A DNA stretch of 64,000 bases from Axinella damicornis (Eukaryota > Porifera > Demospongiae > Axinellida > Axinellidae), in contig OZ007516.1 of assembly GCA_963931865.1 (NCBI GenBank), positions 10,364,785 to 10,428,784 of the forward strand, read 5' to 3'. The translations under genes were made by a program, and so were the position numbers. Under the pieces are notes generated by a model. It was not told the DNA's origin. It was given only the letters and a program-made list of their open reading frames with translations, and ran no database searches. This document shows, in pieces, positions 57,113-64,000 of the stretch; position 1 is the first letter of the stretch, and each line of letters starts with the position of its first letter.

Positions 57113-57571
57113 AGTATAGCCTCATTCCAAGAGCCTGGGAATGAGGCTAGAGCAAGTGTAGCCTCGTTCCAAGAGCCTGGGAATGAGGCTAGAGCAGGCG
57201 TAGCCTCGTTCCAAGAGCCTGGGAATGAGGCTAGAGCAGGCATAGCCTCATTCCAAGAGCCTGGGAATGAGGCCAGAGCAAGTGTGGCCTCGTTCCAAGA
57301 GCCTGGCAATGAGGCTAGAGCAGGCATAGCCTCGTTCCAAGAGCCTGGGAATGAGGCTAGAGCAAGTGTAGCCTCGTTCCAAGAGCCTGGGAATGAGGCT
57401 AGAGCAGGCGTAGCCTCATTCCAAGAGCCTGGGAATGAGGCTAGAGCAGGCATAGCCTCATTCCAAGAGCCTGGGAATGAGGCCAGAGCAAGTGTGGCCT
57501 CGTTCCAAGAGCCTGGCAATGAGGCTAGAGCAGGCGTAGCCTCGTTCCAAGAGCCTGGGAATGAGGCTAGC
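57113..57571. repeat. 42-bp satellite array 1, derived from foldback ends
   Basis: About 11 units of tagcctcgttccaagagcct + gggaatgaggctagagcagg + cg. Each unit is a left foldback tip joined to a right tip, so it is internally palindromic. A five-unit block (57241-57330 and 57451-57540) repeats exactly 210 bp apart. The period is a multiple of 3 and has no stops, so long open frames are artefacts. Confidence 0.96.
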
Positions 57572-58460
57572 TCAGTGCATGTAAGGGCTGGGTCGGGCTA
57601 GGATGTACATATTAGTATGCCAACTTCACCTCGGTTTTACACAGACATAGATCATTGTGTTCCATGTTGTTGATGATAATATGAAAGTGAAACCTCAAAA
57701 CTCCATCCATGTATATTCAATTACGTCATAACTATTACATGACGTCAGTGGGTGGGACCGGCGTTGCCAACATAAACATACAGAAAGACTGATATACGGA
57801 TTATGTGCCGGTTAGCTACAGCGTACTGAGTGGTACCGTTCGAACGTACACATAACCAACTCAAAACCTACCGGGTAGATTTCTCGAACTCAGCTGGGAA
57901 GTTGCTCAACGACGCAAACAGCCACTCCAGAGATGGCCAGTGGGAGCATAGTTTCTGTGACAGCAACTCCTACGAGCAATTTTTCCACAATCTACCCGGT
58001 AGGAAGACGCAGCCATTCGTACTCTTTGGATTGCCACCGGTAAGGTCAAGAATACCAAAGCTCAAGTAATCCGTATCGCTCGACTTTTTGTTCACTCTCT
58101 GATTTGCAGCCATATCAACCGCAAAGGCCTGAAAGTCACGGGACAAGTGACCACGCCCCACTATTCTCATGGGGTCGTTTGACCGTTTCCAAAGAACAAA
58201 CTCGTCTGTACAGCAGGCAGGGCACCTCGGACATCGGCGTCTAATGCTAGATCGCTAGCGCTTTGCAATCGCTTGAAGATGGATGCCGTATGAAGTCCAA
58301 TAAAACACGAAATCAGTATTCATGGCATTCTGTAACGTAATAAACCAACCGCAATCAGATGACATTTAGTGCCGTGTGCAATCGTTTCCATAGATACGCA
58401 TGGCGCGCGAAATTCTTGCTGTGGTCAACTCGACCCAAGCCTTACATGCAGTGAGAGAGC
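57572..58460. other. Spacer between the two satellite arrays
   Basis: No supported gene. An inverted pair atacggatta / taatccgtat (57795 and 58065) and palindromic ctaccgggtag / ctacccggtag (57869 and 57992) suggest a small degraded TIR element. Confidence 0.45.
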
Positions 58461-58994
58461 AGGCATAGCCTCGTTCCAAGAGTCTGGGAATGAGGCTAGA
58501 GCAAGTGTAGCCTCGTTCCAAGAGCCTGGGAATGAGGCTAGAGCAGGCGTAGCCTCGTTCCAAGAGCCTGGGAATGAGGCTAGAGCAGGCGTAGCCTCGT
58601 TCCAAGAGCCTGGGAATGAGGCTAGAGCAGGCGTAGCCTCGTTCCAAGAGTCTGGGAATGAGGCTAGAGCAAGTGTAGCCTCGTTCCAAGAGCCTGGGAA
58701 TGAGGCTAGAGCAGGAGTAGCCTCGTTCCAAGAGCCTGGGAATGAGGCTAGAGCTGGCATAGCCTCGTTCCAAGAGCCTGGGAATGAGGCTAGAGCAAGT
58801 GTAGCCTCGTTCCAAGAGCCTGGGAATGAGGCTAGAGCAGGCGTAGCCTCGTTCCAAGAGCCTGGGAATGAGGCTAGAGCAGGCGTAGCCTCGTTCCAAG
58901 AGCCTGGGAATGAGGCTAGAGCAAGTGTAGCCTCGTTCCAAGAGCCTGGGAATGAGGCTAGAGCAGGCGTAGCCTCGTTCCAAGAGCCTGGGAA
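58461..58994. repeat. 42-bp satellite array 2
   Basis: About 13 units of the same 42-bp repeat as 57113-57571, same orientation, ending abruptly at gggaatgctaaatc. Confidence 0.96.
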
Positions 58995-60093
58995 TGCTAA
59001 ATCTAGTTAGCCAGTTCACCTCGTCTAAGTCTCTGTGTACAAGCATCCGATTATTGGTGATGGCCTGGGCAAACGTTGGACTCTCAACATACTAGTGTCT
59101 GATTATTAAGGTGACTGAACGTCAATGTCTTGCTCTACATGTACGTGTTCTGTAGATGGACCTCAGAAGAGATGTGAACTGTCGACATTACCATCACAGT
59201 GAAAAGAGCAGGGTATGTACTCACAACTACCCCGAACCTACACGGGATGCCTGACCATAAGAATCAAGAATGGTGGGTTAAAAGCTTTTTGGTGCCATGC
59301 CAAATCTCGCTACTCATCCTAGTCTCGCATGATCTCCGGGTTGGGTCTGACCACGCGAGACTATGCCCATCAAATCCATTAGCCACATGTCCTGTCACAG
59401 TTTAAACACAAGCACTTCCAATCCATGTCATGAACCTAGGCCTTAATTCCCCAGTTTGCTGGACCACAAGTCACCAAACTTCTAACACCTTGAGGAAAGA
59501 TTTACTTCCTTGAGGAAAGCTTTGGAAGTCCTATAAGTCACAGTAGTGCTACCTTTCACCTGAAACCCAACTTAATTGACCTGTCTGTTTGAGGTAGAAA
59601 TGTACTACAGCTTCAGTGACACCTGCGGTGGCCCTGGAGGTCGCGTCTAATGCATACCCAGCAAGAAATTCTTATAAGAATCTTATGGCAAGATTCTTAT
59701 CAGATCTGATCATATGATCTTGCAAAATCATGCAAGATTATTGGACGTATTGGTTCAAATTCTTACAAGAACAGATAAGTTCTCACTCTGATCAGATAAG
59801 ATCTTGCTGTGATCAGATAAGATCCTGCTGTGATCAGATAAGATCCTGCTGTGATCAGATAAGATCATGATATGATCAGATAAGATCATCTTGTGATCAG
59901 ATAAGATCTGATCATGTGATCAGGTAAGATCGTACTGTGATCTTGAGCGAGGTCATCATGCAAGACTGTTGACAGGAGACGTATGTTAAAAATTAATGGT
60001 ATAAGAGATATAAACAACAGCTAAAGGATTATAATAGAGATATAAACAACAGCTAAAGGATTATAATAGTAATTGGTCTTCTATTATATACTA
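58995..60093. other. Region downstream of the BEN gene
   Basis: Contains a foldback-like piece (59318-59361, tagtctcgcatgatc...gcgagacta), agattcttat palindromes (59670-59760), a GATC-rich tandem array (59775-59945) and a two-copy 31-bp duplication (60003-60069, agatataaacaacagctaaa). Confidence 0.5.
59775..59945. repeat. 21-bp GATC-rich tandem repeat
   Basis: About seven units of gatcagataagatc followed by a variable ctgctgt-type spacer; the core is near-palindromic (gatcagata / agatc). Confidence 0.85.
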
Positions 60094-62985
60094 CTAAAGT
60101 TTCTTGTTCCTGTTTGCTCGGTCAATGCACTTCTGATTGCATTTTTTCTTTATCAAAAGGGCATTTTCGTGCACGGCTGCGCCTCCAAATTTTCTTGACA
60201 CACATTCTGTAATGATCAAAGTAGAATAGCCATGAAGTTGTGATGTAGCCATGAAGTTGTGATGTAAGTACTCCAAATGTTCACTATCTAACCTCCCCCC
60301 CACCCCCGTGGTTGCTTTACGACGGCAGGCTATACGCCAACATGCACCCCCATGGAGGGATATAAAGTCTATGTACCTTCAAGGAGCTGAACTTTTCCAC
60401 CAGGAAGCCCTGGCTTTGTCGTCCGTTTATTGGACTCGTAGCAACAGTTTGCCAGCTCCTCCTCCGTGAAGATCACGTCCATTAGTGCCAATGCATATTT
60501 GGTTGGCTCCACTGCCCGAATTTTCAACAAATTAATGCCATTCTCCTGAAAGTGCAGACAAAAGTTGTGAACCATACTCTATACATGTAGCTAGTTAGGA
60601 TTCAAGCACCGTCTGGGTAGATGAGAAATGTGAGAATTACAGGTTAGCTACAGGATACACCCATAGCACAGTGTTTCTTTTAGAAAATCGTTCGAGGGGC
60701 GGGCGGAATCGTAGTGCGGTGAGGTAAGGGGGGAGGCATGAATAGCTTTGCATACATAATACTTCTTGGGTATCATTCAAGGGGGGGGGGGGGGGGGGTG
60801 GGGGGAGTAAAGATTCAAGCTGGTGTTCAGGCTGGTGTTCTATTTAGTGCACGCCACTCTGCACAATGCGCCGCGAAGACTAGCCCGCAACTGTAACTTA
60901 CTGTTATAAATCTCTCCTCCGGCTCATCCTGTTGCTCACACTTCACCAAGTTTGGAGGTTGCTCACACTTCACCAAGTTTGGAGGTTGCTCACACTTCAC
61001 CAAGTTTGGAGGTTGCTCACACTTGACCGCATTTAATGGTGTCAGTGGTCGTCTGGTCTGTAAGGTTGAAAAGAAAGGTATATGAAGCATGACAGTCACA
61101 GTATATTTTGATAAGACAGCCCAGATGAAAAACAACTGCAACTACAAGGGAATTACATATGCTGGGAGTAAATACCTGCTGGCTTGAACCTCGGTCTTGG
61201 CTGCCTGCTGTAGCAGCAAGGTGACGCATGATTTTGGACAGCTTTTTGTCCAAATCTTGCAGAAGACCCTATTGAAGGCCGAAGGGGTGGAATAGATCAC
61301 CTATGTCCTCATTAATAAAAGGATAGCACAGGATGTCAAAACCTATAAAATTGGAGTGTATATATACACAGTGTAGTACTTACTGTGTGGACCTTGAGGG
61401 TATCCATAATTTGGGTCATCGTTTCAGTTGTTGTGTCATCAACGAATGGTACAGAGAAACCGATCTGTGCAAATGTGTACAATTATGTTATGTGATTACA
61501 GTAAACTATAGGCTTGACTATGTAGTACTGTAAAGACAGAAAATGATCTTGTTCTTAAGTTTACTTGTTGTGTAATTAAACCACCGCTTTAGATCTAATG
61601 TCAACCACTACTGTACAAATCAATGGTCGACAGTAGGTACCATACCGTATATGTCATAGCATGATTATAGTCAAAGTAACCAACAACAGACTTTATATAA
61701 TTCTTTCCATTATTCTATTACATGTACATACGTACGTACCTTTCCAATGTCCTTGTGAGCTTTTCTGACTGTACTGTCTTCATCACTGTCATCACCGTAT
61801 TGTCCAGACTTCTCCTCTACCGCTATAATGAAGTCAGTATTAGTAAAGAGTACTAGCAGTACTCAACTTATCGCTATCACTGCCATTGTTTAGCTCTAGG
61901 CAGATACATGGTACAGCCTGTAAAACTATTGTCAGTCATTCAGTACTGTACCTGCATTCTCAAATTCACTGTCACTGGAAACCACAATTTTAGGGAACTT
62001 CGACCGTTTCCCATGGCCAGGAGCACTGCCCCGCTTGACTCCTTTCGAAGTCCCTGCTGCCTGCAAATATAATTGGTATCTAGCATAACCAATCAGCAGC
62101 ACCTAGTCAATCACACCTTGACAACGGACAATAACTCAAGGGGGCGTATTGTAACAGGAGAGTATGGTACTGCAGTAAAGCCCCTCCCCACTCTAGACTC
62201 TTAGCAACTATAATAAACGGTATATGTACAGCTGTGTACCTTCAATCAATTGGTATACGTATTGCATACCTTTTCCTTTCCCTTGTAAGATGGGTGTTTA
62301 GGTTCACTGGTCACAGCTTCACCATCACTGCCTCGCTTGACTCCTTTAGAAGTCCCTGCTGCCTGCAAAAGTATAAGATCAATGAAAGATTTCACTATCT
62401 GTAAAATAATATCTCTGGTATACTGCATATATACCTTTTCCTTTCTGTTGTGAGTTGGTTGTTCAGTCGCAGCTTCACCATCACTATCTGTATCATCACT
62501 GTCTTCCGGATAGAGTTTTCTTGGCTGCTTATACGTAGGTTTTCCTGGCCTCTCCTCTGGGTGTTAAAAAATTTGCAATAATACAGTAGCTAAATTGCAT
62601 CATGCATACACTGGCATCAGCAGTAGCTACTGAACCTACTTGCAACAGACAGTATTTCAACACTGTATGGTGTTCCTTTGTAATTCCATAGAACTTTTGC
62701 ACCAGGTGTGAGATATCGCAGGGTTAGAGGCTCCCCAGTCTCACTCTCTAACTTCTGGGAATGAACAATTTCCTCTTGATGGTTGTCCAACAGAACAGTG
62801 CACCATACTATGTATAAGCAAGAGACCATGTTGAATTCATGCAGGAGATACAACAGCTAGCTGTATATAGCAGAAAGTCCTGGGTCAATCAGCTTACCAT
62901 TGGCAGATACTAGACGTTCAACAGGCATTGCATTGTCCCTCAGTTTGGCTGGGACTTTCCTACTTCTTTGAGTTCTACTCTCCAT
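60094..62985 (-). CDS. BEN domain-containing protein, 11 exons, 424 aa
   Basis: Exons in order: 62898-62985 (Met start), 62640-62807, 62435-62556, 62270-62362, 61952-62060, 61740-61822, 61384-61464, 61176-61268, 60902-61057, 60377-60545 and 60094-60206. All are GT-AG, all phases match, and the total is 1275 nt with one TAG stop. Residues about 63-83 (PGAKVLWNYKGTPYSVEIL) may be a small beta-barrel. The middle is acidic and Ser-rich (EDSDDTDSDGE). Exons 4 and 5 both begin AAGTSKGVKRGS, an exon duplication. Exon 9 has three and a half in-frame 9-residue repeats (VKCEQPPNL). Exons 10-11 give the BEN domain (KYALALMDVIFTEEELANCC then ECVSRKFGG). BEN domains bind DNA or chromatin and repress transcription. 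The first exon lies about 215 bp from a divergent gene. Confidence 0.9.
60781..60799. repeat. Poly-G tract in intron
   Basis: About 19 G, then a T and more G, in the intron between exons 9 and 10 of the BEN gene. Confidence 0.9.
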
Positions 62986-63200
62986 GAGTCCTGGTCACGT
63001 ACTCCACTGCTGTAATCTGCTAGACTCCACTGCTGTATTCTTGAAACTCTTATTCTCAACTGCTAGCAACTGATCACTTTTATCTATATTCTTTTTGACA
63101 CGTTGACACATACTTGTTATTGACAGGTATGTGAATATATAGCTACTGTAGCTACTTGAATATTACCTTACACATACTTGTTATCATCTAGTATGTGAAT
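62986..63200. promoter_or_regulatory. Divergent promoter region with palindromic repeats
   Basis: Only about 215 bp separate the Met of the BEN gene and the first seen exon of the plus-strand gene. It contains two copies of acacatacttgttat followed by agtatgtgaatatatag (63106-63143 and 63172-63206), each a small inverted repeat. Any role in transcription is inference. Confidence 0.45.
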
Positions 63201-64000
63201 ATATAGAAGTGATAATCAAGTATGTGAGTTCAAAGAAAGCCCACATACAAAGAAGTTACTTAGAGCTGGAGTTGCATGAAGATAGCTATATACCTCTGGA
63301 AGTCATCATGGAAAGAGGAAAGTACAGGCTATACCAATACGACCCAGAAAAGCCAATCCCAAAGACTACAAGATGGAGAATGAAGAGGAGTGCTAACCAC
63401 AGTGCTACTAGTCCCAGAAATCTGTTATCAAACCACCTCTCACCCTTCAGTGGTAAGTGTATGTACTATTTAATTTTGCACTGGTGACTCTGCTAGATGG
63501 CAGGCCATCAAGACGTGTATATATTTCTGAATAATTTAGGTGAAAGTGACATTGAAGACAGCTCTCACACAAACACTCCCCTTCCTCATGAAGGAAAACA
63601 AGCTCCTCCCTACCACTACCAGTGACCGGCGAAACATGCATCAACTGGGTGACCACCTATATGCAGTGGGAAGAATACACAATCGCCGATTGTCAACAGA
63701 GGAAAAGGTTGCCATTGCTAATTGTATTGGCCGAAATACCCCAATTGGCATCACAGTACCCGCTATAGGCAGGCTTATGAAAGACCACACCCTCTACCAC
63801 AGCCTTCTGCACAACAGGGGTGCAGCACAAAACAACTGTGTATGCATGTTCCAAACAGCAGATGAACAGGGATTCGCTATTATTGATTACTTCTGTCTGC
63901 TCTCATCAACCCAACCCATGGCAATGCTCAAAGTGTACGAATGCACTACAGAATCAATATTGAAGAGTATTCGTCCTCCACGTACCCAAGAACTGGAACT
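63201..64000 (+). CDS. Unrecognised protein, partial (runs off the window)
   Basis: Exon 1 is about 63201-63456 (KYRLYQYDPEKPIPKTTRW), ending in a clear donor (TTCAGTG|GTAAGT). Exon 2 starts at 63540. Using the matching phase gives an acidic stretch (GESDIEDSSHTNTPLPHEG) that hits TGA at about 63623. One base further on, a frame is open from there to the edge (LYAVGRIHNRRLSTEEKVA, IGITVPAIGRLMKD, FAIIDYFCLLSSTQPMAML). The likely reading is one gene with a single-base frameshift or sequence error near 63590-63623. No domain recognised; sponge lineage-specific protein families or a transposon-derived protein are possible. The start codon is not fixed (an ATG at 63309 is an option). Confidence 0.5.

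Noticed and set aside
57113..58994. CRISPR-like array (regular repeats)
   Set aside because: No unique spacers; units are directly adjacent and nearly identical, in a eukaryotic setting without cas genes.
57049..59046. Long open frames of 100-226 residues on both strands in the 42-bp arrays
   Set aside because: The period is a multiple of three and the unit has no stops, so all frames stay open; the repeat is palindromic and derived from transposon ends.

Overview
The window looks like a metazoan nuclear genome, most likely a sponge (inference). It has short GT-AG introns, CpG-rich unmethylated-looking stretches, vertebrate-type chromatin and adhesion domains (BEN, CXXC, AMOP, VWD, EGF), beta-helix/multi-TM membrane genes of a type I associate with sponges, and a very dense load of short inverted-repeat transposons. 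There is no bacterial gene organisation. One 200-N scaffold gap lies at 47672-47871.

Layout. 0-6.8 kb: a 38-bp tandem array, then a spliced Mutator-like (MULE) transposase gene with a SWIM zinc finger on +. 6.9-17.9 kb: a 9-bp-based minisatellite and scattered minus-strand exons of an EP400/SRCAP/Domino-like chromatin remodeller (C-terminal half only). 19.4-21.9 kb: a minus-strand CARF(ALS2CR8)-CXXC-OTU gene, broken by a 31-bp duplication, a stop and a frameshift, and bracketed by inverted repeats. 21.9-27.3 kb: nested transposons (hAT-like element > 4.9-kb foldback element > 1.67-kb foldback element and a LINE). 27.3-36.1 kb: two decayed pieces of beta-helix/multi-TM genes on the minus strand that share one transposon insertion site. 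38.0-39.6 kb: a composite minisatellite repeat holding a 1.18-kb TIR element that carries an intact Tudor-like ORF. 40.5-44.3 kb: an AMOP-VWD-EGF adhesion gene on +. 44.4-47.35 kb: a long-TIR element with a zinc-binding reading frame and an internally deleted Penelope-like element with a hammerhead-like motif. 47.4-50.8 kb: repeats and the gap. 50.8-54.5 kb: a nearly intact second LINE. 55-60 kb: satellites and a hAT element. 60.1-63.0 kb: a complete 11-exon BEN-domain gene on minus. 63.2 kb to the edge: a divergent plus-strand gene of unknown function.

How it fits together. The host genes are islands in a transposon landscape. A recurrent family of foldback elements starting tagcctcgttcccaggc shows 9-bp target duplications, the Mutator signature; a MULE transposase lies in the same window and may be the kind of enzyme that moves them (inference). 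Two 42-bp satellites are tandem amplifications of the same foldback ends. A second family (CAGNGGCGG.. ends) leaves 5-bp duplications at four sites.

The best candidates for something undescribed are the CARF-CXXC-OTU architecture inside inverted repeats, the TIR element carrying a Tudor-like ORF whose start codon lies in the TIR, and the foldback family whose arms differ between copies but stay self-complementary. All exon models were made by eye and need transcript support.
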